Assembly: GCA_039881045.1 (NCBI GenBank)
Contig: JAYWVB010000079.1
Location: 1-64,000 of the forward strand
Reading direction: 5' to 3'
From: Chaetomium olivaceum
Lineage: Eukaryota; Ascomycota; Sordariomycetes; Sordariales; Chaetomiaceae
Length of the DNA: 64,000 bases
The position numbers were made by a program, and so were the translations under genes. A model generated the notes under the pieces. That model had not been told where the DNA came from. It ran no database searches and worked only from the letters and a program-made list of their open reading frames with translations. Shown piece after piece: positions 19,001 through 30,375 of this stretch; within the stretch, counting starts at the first letter, position 1; each line of letters opens with the position of its first letter.

Positions 19001-20642
19001 TGGGAGAGGTTGAGGGAAGTTGAAATGAGATGGATGAGGTCTGACCGCCCGTGCGCGCACTCGTCAAGCGCATCGACCGCGAGGTACACAGGTGACAACT
19101 GAGGATCCTTCAACATATTCCGAAACGCCTCGGATAGGGCGACGAAGGCATTTTGATCCCTGAAGAGATCGGCACCTGACTCTTTGTACTTCTGAAGTAG
19201 ATGGGATATGAGGTATGGCTGCTGAAGAAGAAGAAGCCAGATCAAAGACCTGAGGACGGCGGTAGCGTTGTTCAAGGCTGTGTCTGTGCCTTGGCAGAAG
19301 AAGAAAGAAAGTGCTGGTGATAGGGCAACGGGTTGATGCAAGAGTTGGCGAATGAGGCCGATCATGAGCATCGTCTTTCCCGTACCGGCGTGTCCTTTTA
19401 TCCAGAGTAATCGACGTGGCGGACGGTCGGATCCGCTATCGTCCCAGTTTGTGAACGCTGTATACTCCGGGGTGCGAAGGATCCATTTATACGCGTCATC
19501 GAGCAGCTCATCCTTACTCTTCTCGATCCGCTCCATGTCGTGTTGCGGATCGACGACGCGGAGATCTCTGCGGCACGCTGCCTCGATATCATCCCTACGG
19601 GCGTCCTTCTGTATCGAGATCAAGTCCCAATGTATCATTGGAATGGGAATCACTTCCAGCAATTCCCTTGCGTATGCGGCCGCCGTCGCAGCGGCATAGT
19701 CCTGCCACACTTTGTCCTTATGGGAATCTGAGTAGTCGCAAATGCCGCGAATCGGCAAGCACTGGACGTTGTCCATCATGCCTGCTGCCTCCATTTCAAA
19801 ACATAGTGCCGAATGCCGCCGAGCAATCTCATCTCGTTCCTTTCCGTTTCTCATGACTCTGTTGGCTGAAGCGATGACTCCGTAGTGGATCTGAGGTTTG
19901 TCAGAGCGACGACCGGCTCGTGGCTGCAGCTTCTTTGGATCGCAGTCATCACATGTCGGCGCACCGAGATGGTGGTGTTCGTAGGAGGCCTGGAAAAGGC
20001 GATCGAGGTGATCTGGGCGCGAGAGGTTTGGGAGTCGGCTTCGTAAGAGGCCTGCTATTCGATCGCTGGCCTGGTGCGCTACATACGTCGATTGTAGAGT
20101 GGACACGGCCGAGTTCAGCAGCGGTGCAGGAGTCTTCGGGATGGCTGTTTTTGAAAGCGGCCGTCCCCGAGTGCCTTGCCCATGTCATACTGTATCACCT
20201 TTGTACCGACGACTACGTCGCCCAGGTACAAGTCGGCCTGGCTTGGGCATCCGCCGGCAATACCGACCATCAGGGTGGCGCAGATGTTTAGGAAACTCCG
20301 GCTCAGGTTTGTTGCAACGGTTGCAGCATTGTTCGTCCCGTACTCTCCAGGCAGGCACGCCATAACGACGTTATGTTGGTGGATACGTCCCAGCACGTAG
20401 ATGTTGTCGTCGCGGTCCAGCTTTGGGAGCGGTGGATATACCTCATCCAGCATGGCGCGGGATGCCGCCAGTTCCAGAGGCAGCGCACAGATCCAGGCTA
20501 TTGTGTAAGCCTCATGCACAAGTGGAGAGTACACGTCGCAGCTTGGGTAAATAACGCCATTGGAGGCGGGGTCGAAGGTTCTTAGCCGCTTCGGAAGGTT
20601 CGCAGACGGTTCTTCATCTTCGTACGTTCGTTTCGGATTCAT
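16082..20642 (-). CDS. PNP-NACHT-WD40 NLR/STAND receptor (one frameshift)
   Basis: The start is the ATG at 20642. Residues about 40-340 form a PNP_UDP_1 nucleosidase-like domain (YTIAWICALPLELAASRAML; MVGIAGGCPS; FEMEAAGMMD; IRGICDYSDSHK). It continues into a NACHT NTPase with Walker A GHAGTGKT and Walker B PVYLAVDALDEC, then WD40 repeats to the stop at 16082. Exon 1 shifts frame near 20155: an A5 run needs one more A. An intron at 17999-18045 joins the NACHT tail to the WD40 exon. This is a HET-E/HET-D-like NWD receptor: WD40 senses a ligand, NACHT oligomerises and the N-terminal domain acts. PNP domains in NLR-like immune proteins can destroy cellular ATP (bacterial Detocs and eukaryotic relatives); that this one does so is inference. 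Confidence 0.88.
16271..17782 (-). repeat. WD40 array: eleven near-identical 126-bp repeats plus a terminal partial one
   Basis: The unit is 42 aa starting HRQTLEGH and ending RLWDTATGA. Eleven full copies lie at 17782-16397, and a twelfth diverges after SPDGKYL. Copies are almost identical except at unit positions 9 (D/G), 11 (S/W), 13 (S/N/R), 25 (T/A), 29 (D/G/N/R) and 31 (D/R/N). This is the concerted-evolution plus hypervariable-site pattern known from Podospora HET-D/E/R. Because 126 is a multiple of three, other frames on both strands are also open; those are artefacts. Confidence 0.93.
17999..18045 (-). other. Intron in NLR gene
   Basis: 47 nt, GTATGT donor, TACTAAA branch and TTAG acceptor. 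It joins ...KILSTAQ to SQLEINPDLLELLKDAEKF in phase 0, a match to the usual linker between NACHT-associated helices and WD40 in this family. Confidence 0.8.
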
Positions 20643-22398
20643 GGCAGGGCGTTTGCATCGACGATAATCGGGGAAGTTGGTCGGAAGTAATCGGGGGTAG
20701 CAGATGCTGGAGCAGATGAACGTCAGACCTGACAGCTTGGAGCGAAAATCGGAAGTGGTTCATGGTGGCGCAGGTATACGGCTGACCATCTCGAGGGAGG
20801 CAGCCAAGCAGGTAGTGGCGCCACGTGTAGCATCAAGCTTTCAGGGCGACAAAGGACTTGCTGTCGCTTCTGGGAGAGGGGAAGGAGTGAGCTGAGAGTG
20901 CAGAAAGTGACCCATTGGTCGTCACCGATCCCGAAGACCGCTCCCGCATAATGAGGCACTTCATCCCGTGCTTTCTCCGACCGGCTGCAACCCTGACCGT
21001 TCCCGGGATCAACGTCGGCGGCGGCCCATACGGCATTGCCCGACGCCGATGTGTCGACGGCGACTGACAGTCGTATTCCCAGTAACAACGCGCGAACCGA
21101 ATTGCGTAGGGTGTTCTCAGCTCGTCATTTCCCCTGCTGCCTGAGAGCGGGGTTGTGTTGTGCCTGATGACAGGGAGCCGACTAGCAGCCAACCGGCAGC
21201 CAACCGGCAGCCAACCGGCCACGCCATCTGTTCCACAGTCCTGCGGCACAGCCGTCTGTACCGTTTTCTCCAACGGAGCACACTAACATCGGCTAAGTAG
21301 CACCCGACAAGCTCTACATTATCCGTCTCAAGACTGTCGTACGCGGCGTTCCACAGTCTCTCGGACACGGGAAGTACAGGGGTCGGTTGCTCTGTGGATT
21401 CGGTCGGCGATGGTTTGGGTGCGGATTCGGCGGGCAGAGCAGGAGGCAGTGCTTGCGATGCTGCGGGTGGCTGGTGATCGTTGGGGACTCTCGCATCTGT
21501 GCGGGGTTGGGCGGCCTTCGCCGCTGCGGCAGACGGGGAGGGAGGAGCACATGACTCTGTCGCGAAAATGGAAGACGCTTTCGATCCGTGTTCTGCATTT
21601 CCCTGATCGGATGACCGGATATCTGCCGGAGGATGTCAGTTACGAGAAAGCCTTGCGATGCGAGGCAGAGTCTCAACATACCCGTCGACAGCGTGGCAGA
21701 CGGAGCCGGCGAGGCTGCACGAAGACACCCGAAGGGCTTCTTCCACCACTTCTTCCACCACTTCTTTCTCGACTTCGGCTTATATTCAGCAGATATAGCT
21801 CCGACGAGGATTCTTGTCGGGAAGAAGGGAGGCTACTACAACAGCGAAACAATGTAGAATCGAGAGCTGTATTTCGGGCGGTTATTGCGGGGCAGAGCTG
21901 AAAGATGAGATGAGGCTGGCCTGTTTGGCGGTGCTATTGACGAATGGCAGGAGAGCAACTCCGTACTTCCTCTGCATTTGCGAGACAAACGGCGCAAAGT
22001 CTTCTAACGGCAACTGTGAAGCCCGCACCACGGACATATCGGGAGCATCAGTAACTCAGCCTCGTAATCCTGATTCTATGCACCAAGGCCCGCGAGTGGA
22101 GCAACCAACGAAGGAGCACGCATGCCTTTTCCACCCTGCTCTCTGGTTGGGAGAGTGTGGGCCTGACGCGGCGCGCCCCGTCCCGCGCTTGTTGCTTGTC
22201 GCAGTTCCCGAAAAGATCAGATGTGGTCGTTCCCGGTCATGTCAGCAGGTCGCTTCGAAAGACCCCCGATCGGATCGATGCACCGCGCCCCACAGTGGGG
22301 CTACTGCGCCGCTGGGCCGCTGCAAGGGCCGGAAAGACCCGCTAAGCGCGCGGAACGCCAAAAAGTCGAAATGAGAGACTTTTAGTCTCCAAAAAAGA
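20643..22398. other. Accessory non-coding region upstream of the NLR gene
   Basis: Contains the second copy of the degraded dispersed repeat (about 20760-20845) and a three-unit tandem repeat at 21186-21218. Open frames here are short and show no recognisable domain. Confidence 0.4.
21186..21218. repeat. Tandem repeat, CAGCCAACCGG x3
   Basis: Three perfect 11-bp units in a row. Confidence 0.9.
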
Positions 22399-22513
22399 AC
22401 AGACAACACCAGGGATTCGCTGGTCACCGACCCAATCACTAATCTGGCTCTCTCGAGTTTGACTAGGGAGAGCGGATGGGATCCCGTACTTTCTCGAGGA
22501 TATGGTCGTATGT
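22399..22513 (-). rRNA. 5S rRNA copy, probably a pseudogene
   Basis: About 115 nt on the minus strand, from ACATACGACCATAT to GGTGTTGTCTGT. It keeps GGGATCCCATCCGCTC, TGGGTCGGTGACCAGCGAATCCC and paired ends, and its 3' half is closer to canonical ascomycete 5S than the copy at 13902. It is a few bases short and has several transitions, so function is doubtful. Confidence 0.7.
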
Positions 22514-23984
22514 GATAGACAATGGCTTCTTGATTTCCTTAAATACTTAGCGTAGGTGAGCTGGTCATCTCGCGGCTTGGGACGGAGTTGGCAGGCCGCA
22601 AACATGACAACACATCCACAGTCCCTACAGTAACGAAAATCAATTCTCCACCCACTCGACGAATGAGGCCCGGTTGCTTGCTGACCGCCGCTGATGCTTT
22701 GCTCTGGGACTGGCCCCCAAACTCGTTGATTTCCATTGAAGGCCCCACAGATTCGCTTTCTTCATTGCGCAACACCAGGAAGGAGCCAAACTCGTCCCAC
22801 GGGTCGAGCGTCGTTGCTAATTGCAATTCATCGAAGCTTAGGCTTGGCTTGGGCTCTATAACGAGTTTTTGTCGCTTTTTGATGGAGAATTTGGGTTTAT
22901 TGGGACTTGTGTTTCTCAATTCCGGCTTGCGGTGGCTCTCGTTTTCATTATCTAAAGCACTGGTTGATTGGGTGAAAGAAGGTGGTTACAATCCCCATTG
23001 GTACGTGACTGCACGTGGTATTATGGCGTTGTCCATATTCTTTAGTTGATTTGAGGAGAGAAAGAGGGAGATGGAACTGAGGGAGAAACACCGAATGTCT
23101 CCATCTTTCGAGTTAGTTCATCATCATGGTGTCAAAGGGTGTGCATCGACAATACCTTGTATTTCCGAGGAAAAGGGATCTGGATTCATGAAAAGCACCC
23201 TATGTTGTCGTGTTACTATTTCGAGACCGTACTAGGTCCAAACAATCCTTCAACGCTGACTTTATTCTTCCACTGGATGGGGGTGGGCTAGTAATATCGA
23301 CCAGCTCTTCCATGGCTTTGTTCTTGTTAACGGTGATTCCCGTAGCCAATGCCCACGGACTTTTGTTGTATTTAGAGCATTTACTACGGCTTTCAGTATT
23401 GGACAGTGTTACGATTAACGCTGCATTTATTAGAAGCGTTGCTTTGACCATGAATGATACCTAGGCACCAGTAACCTTAACTAGGTAGTCCTTGGTGAAT
23501 TGTACATCACCTGGTGCTTGGGCCTCGTGAGCGGCTTGAACTGTTTGACAGACATATCTTTGGCATTACTGAACCACACGGGCCCTTTGGTGAAGTCATA
23601 TCCGGTATCTATGAGCTAGTCCTCGACAATGCCACCTCCCATCGCGATGACCATCCTCATGCACGCATGCCCAGTCCATAGTGTATGGACACCTCCTCTT
23701 TATCTGTGCTCACTATGCGTTCACATGCTCCTCACGTGTTACTGGCCCAGTTCGCCCCTCGACGGCGATGCCCCCGCTTTCCGGGGCCTCTGTCCGGCGC
23801 CGAGAGAACGACGGTGCCAAATACAGCCTTGACCTGAACCTAAAGATTAGGTTCTCCGCTTTAAGAGTCACAAAAGAGGTCCGAGATTTCAAGCTCTGGC
23901 CTCATTGCTGCCCCTCCCACAAACCTTTTGTTCTTTTTTTTTCTTTCCTCTACCCCAAACCCGAGCCGACCCAAGACCGTCACC
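22514..23984. other. Region with unrecognised open frames on both strands
   Basis: A minus-strand frame (22960 to 22539) encodes a hydrophilic stretch including KKRQKLVIEPKPSLSF and NEFGGQSQSKAS, and overlaps a plus-strand frame of 154 codons (22588-23049). At 23200-23464 both strands are open for about 84 codons; the plus one is hydrophobic (SMALFLLTVIPVANAHGLLL). None is recognised, and splice sites were not convincing. Some may be remnants of one gene. Confidence 0.25.
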
Positions 23985-25352
23985 ATGACCCAAAGACAGT
24001 CTCGGTACTCGCTCCGCTCGGGCACGCAGGTGCCTCCTGCTTCTCCTCCTGCCTCGTCCTCTCCGCTCTCCGAGGTCGACGAGGGCGACCTACTCGACAC
24101 GCCGCCCAACTCGTGCGAGTACGAGTGGCGGTCGGGACGGTCGCCCTTGTCGCCCTCGACCCCGACTCGCGTAAGTTCCGCCCTCTCACACACACACATC
24201 TTTCTCTACCCCCCATCGCCCCTCTTGCCCCCACGAAGGAAACAGCCACGGACTGACACCCCGCCACCAGAACCGCAACACCACCGGCGCCACCACTTCC
24301 GCCGCTGTCGTGTGCGCCCTCCTCGCCGACGCGGAGCGGCGCCCTTCGTCTCCCGCCCTCGGTCCCCCACCCCGGACCCGACGCGTGCTCTTCCCAGATG
24401 CTCCCCACAGCGGGGAGGGCGCGCGGCCGTTTCCCAGCGTGGAAGAGGCCTCGGGCGGTGCCGACACCGACGGCTTCCGGGTATGTGATTTGTGTTTTCT
24501 TTTTCTTGACTGTCTTCTGTCCGATTGGTCTTCTTGTGGTTGTCCCTCGCCTCGCCCATTCCGCAGGTGCCAGACCGGTCACCGGGGCTGCACCCTCCAT
24601 GTCTTTAAGTCGTGATTTGTGTGGATTGCTGACACGTTTCCGACCTAGTCACCCGACTATGGACCGAGATCCTCGCCAGGCTCTGCGTCTTCTTCGGCGG
24701 CGCTCGTGCGTCCAATGCTTCGCCGTGGTAATGACCCCGCCGCGGTGGCGTCGTGGCTGGCTGAGTCCGCTCCCTTGAGGGAGGAGAATGATGGGACTGT
24801 TGTTGCCGCGCGGGTTGTGGTTGGGGATGATGGGTAAGTCGCCTTTTTTTCTTGAGCTTTTTCCCTTGTCGCTTTTTGTCGTTTATTGGGGGGCGTGTTG
24901 TCGAAGGCGGCTATTGCCATAGATACCTATGTTTGTCGTTTTCTTCTGGGGGGGTTGGTTTGCGGGCAGCAGCAGGTGGCAGTCATTCGATGGCGAGGCT
25001 TTGGTGATTAGGCGCAAGATGTTATGTTTTTGATCCTGAGAGAACGGAATGACCCCGATTCACACGCATCGCTACAAGAGACTTTCCAGTTATTTGATTA
25101 CCCGCTAACTAACCCGTTTTTAGTCACCCTACCCGGAGAACCCCCGGCGAGGAGGGACACGCTGCTTCGGTGGGCGATTGGGTTGGCACCCGTGGCTGGC
25201 CGGACAACCTCGCCCAGTCGACCAGCCCGCTGCCGGGGACCCCGTTCTTGCTGGGAGGTCACGGGAAAACGGCTTCGTCCCCTGCCAGCCGTTCCGTGGC
25301 CAACCCCTTGGCCAACCCCGTGGCTGCTCCGACGGACCCATATGGCCGTTAG
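23985..25352 (+). CDS. Unrecognised multi-exon gene, probably damaged
   Basis: The start is ATG 23985 (caccATGacc). Exon 1 (23985-24170) encodes a Ser/Pro-rich stretch ending SPSTPTR. Introns with good signals are 24171-24270 (GTAAGT...CCACCAG), 24481-24565 (GTATGT...CCGCAG) and 24834-25123 (GTAAGT, gctaac branch, TTTTTAG). The last join keeps frame into HPTRRTPGEEGHAASVGDWV. Between 24566 and 24648 the frame cannot be carried without a shift. The frame meets TAG at 25350-25352, but coding-like sequence continues in the same frame past it and past TAG 25476-25478 until TGA 25566-25568. The composition is low-complexity Ser/Pro/Arg/Gly; no domain is recognised. Confidence 0.4.
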
Positions 25353-25664
25353 CGTTGGGATGGGGAGAACAGCAATGTCGTTCTCACCCGTGGTAACGAT
25401 GCTGTTGCGGTCGACGGCCAGCTGGCACGGGGTGGCCACGGCGGGATAGAATGGTTGACTCGGGATGGAGTTAGCTAGGAGGCAGCACCAGAAACGGTCT
25501 ACCCTGACCTGCGGCAGTTTCTGCGTGACTCTGTTCCTGCCGCCCGTTGGCCTCCCACGACCACTTGAGGAGTCCCTCCTCCAGGTTCCCCAGTCCCCAC
25601 GGCCGCTGGTATTCATCCCACCAGTGTTACCAACCATCTTGCCTGCCCTTTCTCGCTGGTCAAA

Positions 25665-27305
25665 ATGCCACCAACTGGATTTTCTGCCAACTCTGGCAGC
25701 CGGCAGACCGGATCGGCCGTTGTTTCTTCCAGCCAGAGAAACAGAACACAGACCGCATCCGATTCTGCCGCAGAGTTGAGCGACTCGTTCATCGACCCTG
25801 CTTTATTCGCGACCACCACCTCTCCTCCATCACAACTTTCTCCACAACAACAACAACCTGCTCTTGACCAACCGATCAATCAAGAGTCTGCCCCCAGGAG
25901 CACGGAGACAATGGAGCCGAGTGCGGTCCACGAATCGGTCGAGCACGAACAATTTTACAATTACCAGATGGCGCAGAACAGGGTCAGCAATTCCGCCAAC
26001 GACGAAACTGGAAGCTCACACGCGACTGCGAACGGAATGTACGGCACTGAAAATGCAATCTTTGTCGGCAGTGCGCAGAACGGCCTCAGCTACCAGAATC
26101 GCTATACCAACGACCTGCATTTCGAACCCGAGAACCAGCCACAGAATGGCGATGAGACCATCGAGGCGCACATGGGCCCCGGCATGGATCTTCACAACGC
26201 TCTGAGCCAGGCGACTTCTGGTTGGTATGAAAGCTGCGAGGACAATAACGGGGAGAGTAATAACCTCAGCGATGGAGAGGGTGACCACAGCAATAACAGC
26301 AGCAATGAAGATGAGGAGGATGACGATGACGAGCCCATGCCGCACATTCCCGACATCCACCCAGACTTAATCTACGACCCCCAGTACAACCCGGCCGCCG
26401 CCTACTGGACTTCCCTCCCGCGAATGCCAAATAAGGACGGCTACATGGGGCCCCGCCAGCGGCCGCAGTCCATCAACATGTACGACCCGCCGCTCCCGCC
26501 CTTCGATACAGACCCCTTCCTCCCCTTCGCTCCGTGGCGCGTCCACCAGCTCCCTCCCACTCGCGAGGCCAGCAACCGCGTCATTACCATTACTGCGCGC
26601 AACCTTGCCGCCGTCGGCCGTCTCTATCCCGACGCCACCTTTCTCATCTCGCGCTATCCCGCTTCAGCCAACACCACAGTCCGCATCAAGGGCACGGCAC
26701 TGGTAACCTCGGTGGCGCTCCATCTCCCCATGTTCACCGACCCGGCCCAATCCCACAATGCGGCTCGCAATGATCACAATACAAACAACAACAATAAGAA
26801 CAAGAGTGCCACAGGCAACAACGATCCCACAGAAAGCGGTGACGACGGCCCAACGTACATCGCGGCCCTCGTGCAGCGCGACTGGCCCATCGGCGGCGTC
26901 GCCTTCTTCCCCTACACCGCCGCCGCGCAGACCTTCATCGAGACCCTGCAAGACACCTTCGACATCCTGCCACACAACCAAGAGGCCTTTTACTTCCTGC
27001 CGCACGACGTACGCTTCGCCGACGGCACCGTCGGCCGCGGCCAGGGGGTGTGGGTGTGTCGGGCCTATGAGGGCCGTAAAGGTCCCCAGGATCGACGGTT
27101 GGTGGAGTGGTGGATGGCGCAGAGGGGACGGGAGCCTGCGGGCACCGAGCAAAATGCTATGGGCAGGGAGGTGCTGGTGAGGATGGGGGAGGCGTCAATT
27201 GAGACGGAGAAGTGGCCTAGGGCTAGCCGAGGTACGGGGATTAGGAGGAGGAGAGGTGGCAGTGGCGCTGGTGGTGCCGGTTCCGGTGGTGGCGTGGGGG
27301 TGTAG
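25665..27305 (+). CDS. Hypothetical 546-aa protein with disordered N-terminus
   Basis: A single open exon from ATG 25665 to TAG. Residues 1-200 are rich in Ser/Gln/Asn/Thr and look disordered. An acidic block (EDEEDDDDEP) is near residue 220. Residues about 230-500 look folded (YDPQYNPAAAYWTSLP; RVITITARNLAAVGRLYPDATFLI; RDWPIGGVAFFPYTAA; FYFLPHDVRFADGTVGRGQGVWVCRAYEG). It ends in a Gly/Arg-rich tail. Sharp domain contrast and length support a real gene. I do not recognise the family. Confidence 0.7.
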   Translation: MPPTGFSANSGSRQTGSAVVSSSQRNRTQTASDSAAELSDSFIDPALFATTTSPPSQLSPQQQQPALDQPINQESAPRSTETMEPSAVHESVEHEQFYNYQMAQNRVSNSANDETGSSHATANGMYGTENAIFVGSAQNGLSYQNRYTNDLHFEPENQPQNGDETIEAHMGPGMDLHNALSQATSGWYESCEDNNGESNNLSDGEGDHSNNSSNEDEEDDDDEPMPHIPDIHPDLIYDPQYNPAAAYWTSLPRMPNKDGYMGPRQRPQSINMYDPPLPPFDTDPFLPFAPWRVHQLPPTREASNRVITITARNLAAVGRLYPDATFLISRYPASANTTVRIKGTALVTSVALHLPMFTDPAQSHNAARNDHNTNNNNKNKSATGNNDPTESGDDGPTYIAALVQRDWPIGGVAFFPYTAAAQTFIETLQDTFDILPHNQEAFYFLPHDVRFADGTVGRGQGVWVCRAYEGRKGPQDRRLVEWWMAQRGREPAGTEQNAMGREVLVRMGEASIETEKWPRASRGTGIRRRRGGSGAGGAGSGGGVGV

Positions 27306-28490
27306 GCCTGTGGTACAGGATGGGCAATTAGTTTGGCTGAGCGGGTTGGATGCGTTCGTTGGGAACTTGGCAGGGTGTTTTGCGCCCTGGGATCCGGCGC
27401 TTGGTGATGATACCCGGTCCTGTCACTCCTATATTTTGAGGAGATCTTGCTTCTTTTGCTTCTTCTTCTTGTTGATACCTTGTACATACTCGGACGCCGA
27501 CTCCCATAGGGACGGTGCTTTGCTCAGGATGGAAGGGAATGTTTGGCTGTTCAGATTCCGGGCTCCAATTCGCCCAAGAACGTCGGCCGAACCATCATCC
27601 ATGGTACATACATCCTGGTCATAAGTTACAATAGTTTCAATGGTCTTTTTTCTTCATTCTGCTGACAGAGCCTCAGTGCCACAATGTCAGCACTCCACCC
27701 TGAGCTTTCTTGCTAAAGTGACTCGGACCCATAGACTCCCCATCGGGCCCATCCGGCAGACTAATCGGTCGCAGCCTCAAAACACAACATCCACCAATTC
27801 TCTAACAATACCAAGTAATGTCGTGGTATACACAAAAGCGGCGGAACCCCCCATCGGTGCGAACCCGGAAATTGGATAAGGCGAGTTCCAGACCAAAGAT
27901 ACCTAGGTATCCAGGCGCCTCGCGTGGCCAAGGGGGAGCGCCCAGGCCAGGGGTAAAATTTGCCGGAGTTCGCCTCCTCACATCGTATAACATACATATG
28001 TAATCACATGCACCAGACGCTATTGACGCAAAGTGCCCCATAGATGCGACCTGTCGCGGTCTTGCTACGGTGCTGAGTAACCCCCTTGGAGTCCCAGATG
28101 GAGTGAGGTAGGGCTGAGTGAGACTGGCTGAGTAATGCCAATGCGACCTCACCCAGGCAACCGTTTTCAACACCAACCATGTATCGTGAAGTGCAGCCGC
28201 TGACTTTCTGAAGCGGGTTGTATCCAAGAAGGGCATAATGGGCTGGAGCAAAATGGGTTAGCATGTGGGTGCATCGCAAACTATCGGAAATCGCTTGTCA
28301 CCGCACTTCGTGTAACCTTATTCATCACGGGACAATCGGAGCGATTCGGAACAACTAACAAATGTATGGTTACCATCCAGAGGAGATATATAACCAGTCT
28401 CGCCTGGCAAGTCAAAAGGGTCAAGATCTGCACCATCAACTTGCATCCAGCTCTTCAAAACATCTAACCTGTCATCTCTACATCTTCACC
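27306..28490. other. Intergenic; promoter of secreted-protein gene at right end
   Basis: No supported gene. TATA-like gagatatataacc lies at about 28382-28394, roughly 100 bp upstream of the secreted protein ATG. Confidence 0.5.
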
Positions 28491-29128
28491 ATGAAGGCCT
28501 TTGCTGCTCTTACCTTCCTAATGGCTCTCGCCACCGCCTCGCCTCTCGGGTCACCCCCAAGGAGTCTGGCTCGCTCGAGAAGCGCGACACCGAGATCATC
28601 TACCTCACCAACTGCAGGAACCTGGTCTCGTGCTGCACCCCGGAGACACACAACTCCAAGATTGTCGTAAGTCTTCCATCCCCACCAAAGTTAGACTCTG
28701 TCATCATCAACACTCGCTCACCGGCCGCCCCCTGTCTAGTACTACCCCGTCAGCGGACAATCCCAGAACGGCGAGCAGCCCGCCGCCAACGACGTGTGCA
28801 CTGTCGACAGCAGCAACTACACCTGGTGGGAGCAGGATGGCAAGGCCTGCACCTTCCCGACCGGTGTCACCTTCACCACCCACATCGACTCCGATGCCCA
28901 GAGTCGTCCGCTCTACTCGTGGTCCGGGTGCGTTATCCCTTGCTGCACCCACCCCCCTGCTCGGCTACTGAGACCAATGCTAACTGTTTTCTTCCGTCGC
29001 ACAGCTGGGGCACCAACGGGTTCAAGAACTTCAACTGCTATCGCGATAACGGCCGCAAGCTGTACGAGGTCAGCGGGCCCGAGTGGGCCAACATCTGCAA
29101 CGTCGTTTACTACTGCATTCCGCAGTAA
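28491..29128 (+). CDS. Small secreted cysteine-rich protein (frameshift near signal peptide)
   Basis: ATG 28491 starts a signal peptide (MKAFAALTFLMALATASPL). One base appears to be missing near 28543-28547. After it the frame reads a short pro-segment ending in the Kex2-type site EKR, then a cysteine-bearing mature chain (YLTNCRNLVSCCTPE). Introns are 28667-28739 (GTAAGT...TGTCTAG) and 28928-29004 (GTGCGT...CACAG). Later exons encode NDVCTVDSSNYTWW, a GTNGF..FNCYRDNG stretch and NICNVVYYCIPQ before TAA at 29126. The mature peptide has about eight cysteines, suggesting disulfides. It is probably exported; role unknown. Confidence 0.7.
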
Positions 29129-30375
29129 GCGCGCCATGCACAGCCAGATCCGGAGTGTTGTGAAGAATTTGGGGTCGAGAATGGCGGGTATAGACGTACG
29201 CGATTCTGCAGGTGGTTAGCAGAGCATATAAACTATGAATGGTAAAAATGTTTCCTGTATGAATGTTCCTGTGCCGGAACAACCACTCTGTTGATTTTAT
29301 CTGCTTCAGTGCCGTATTCCGGTTGTGGCGAGATGACGGCGGTTCCTGTGGAAGGAGAGTCGCATTTCAGTTATCAGTGGAGGGTACCTAAGGAAGCGAG
29401 AAGTCCCGTGGTTCGGATTTTACCGACGGTGAACAGAGTTTACCAGCAAGGCCGAGATAACCCCCAAGTCAGCCATGACGCAGGCAGAACCCGAAGCCGG
29501 TGTTAACTGTAGGAGATCATGCTGAATTAAGCCAAAGATCGTTTGGGCATGCGGGGTTTGGTCAAGCATCTTCAGCCAAGGATCCACCTGAGCGAGGCCG
29601 AGGAAAATGTCTGGCAGTGCGCGTGCGATATATACGCACCTACCAGTCCTTCCGTCGTCCGTGTGAGGATGAGTGGCTCCTTTGTTATGTACGAGCCATC
29701 ATGCCATGGTATAGGACGTAATGCCTGCGGCAAAAGGATGGCAAGAGCAGAGTGTTAATTTGCATTCTGAAGGGCCAAAGGAATAAAACGCATAGGTTGT
29801 ACTACTTCCCTATGCAAGGGCTCAGCAACCGGGCATCGCCCAATCTCATCAGAATCATCGATACACGCGGGATGAGTATCGCTTCACTAAACAATACCCG
29901 TTGACTGAGTGTCATTTCGGGATGAGGAAGAGAACAATTAGCTTCATTCGCAGCCAATAATGCGCAGTAATTATCATGGGTGTCGCCCCTTGGATGTTGA
30001 AGGGACATGTAGACCTAGAAGCTTTCAGGGTTACCATGAAATTCTGTGAATTTCATTGTTCTCCTGCAACCTCTATGACGGATGGCTTGGTGCAGGCCCT
30101 AAGCTAAGGTTAGGTGACGGCGTGAGTGGTAAGTGGTGATGTCACGCAATCTCGGCGACATCACGTCTTGTCAAACTAAAGGTTGTCAATGAATCATCTA
30201 TATCATATCTCCTCTTGTGCAAGCTCTATGAAGCGGCGTAGCCCTCTGGCCACTTATGATCCCGGGCTTTTGGATCGTGCGCCCTTTTGTCTCCTCCTGT
30301 CGTAGGACGGACTGGCAAATATAATACCCTCTTTCCTCCTGCTAACTTGCATCGACCCGTTTTGACGCCGCTGCC
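29129..30375. other. Intergenic, nothing recognised
   Basis: Only short open frames without domain character. CT-rich sequence precedes the hemerythrin gene. Confidence 0.5.
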
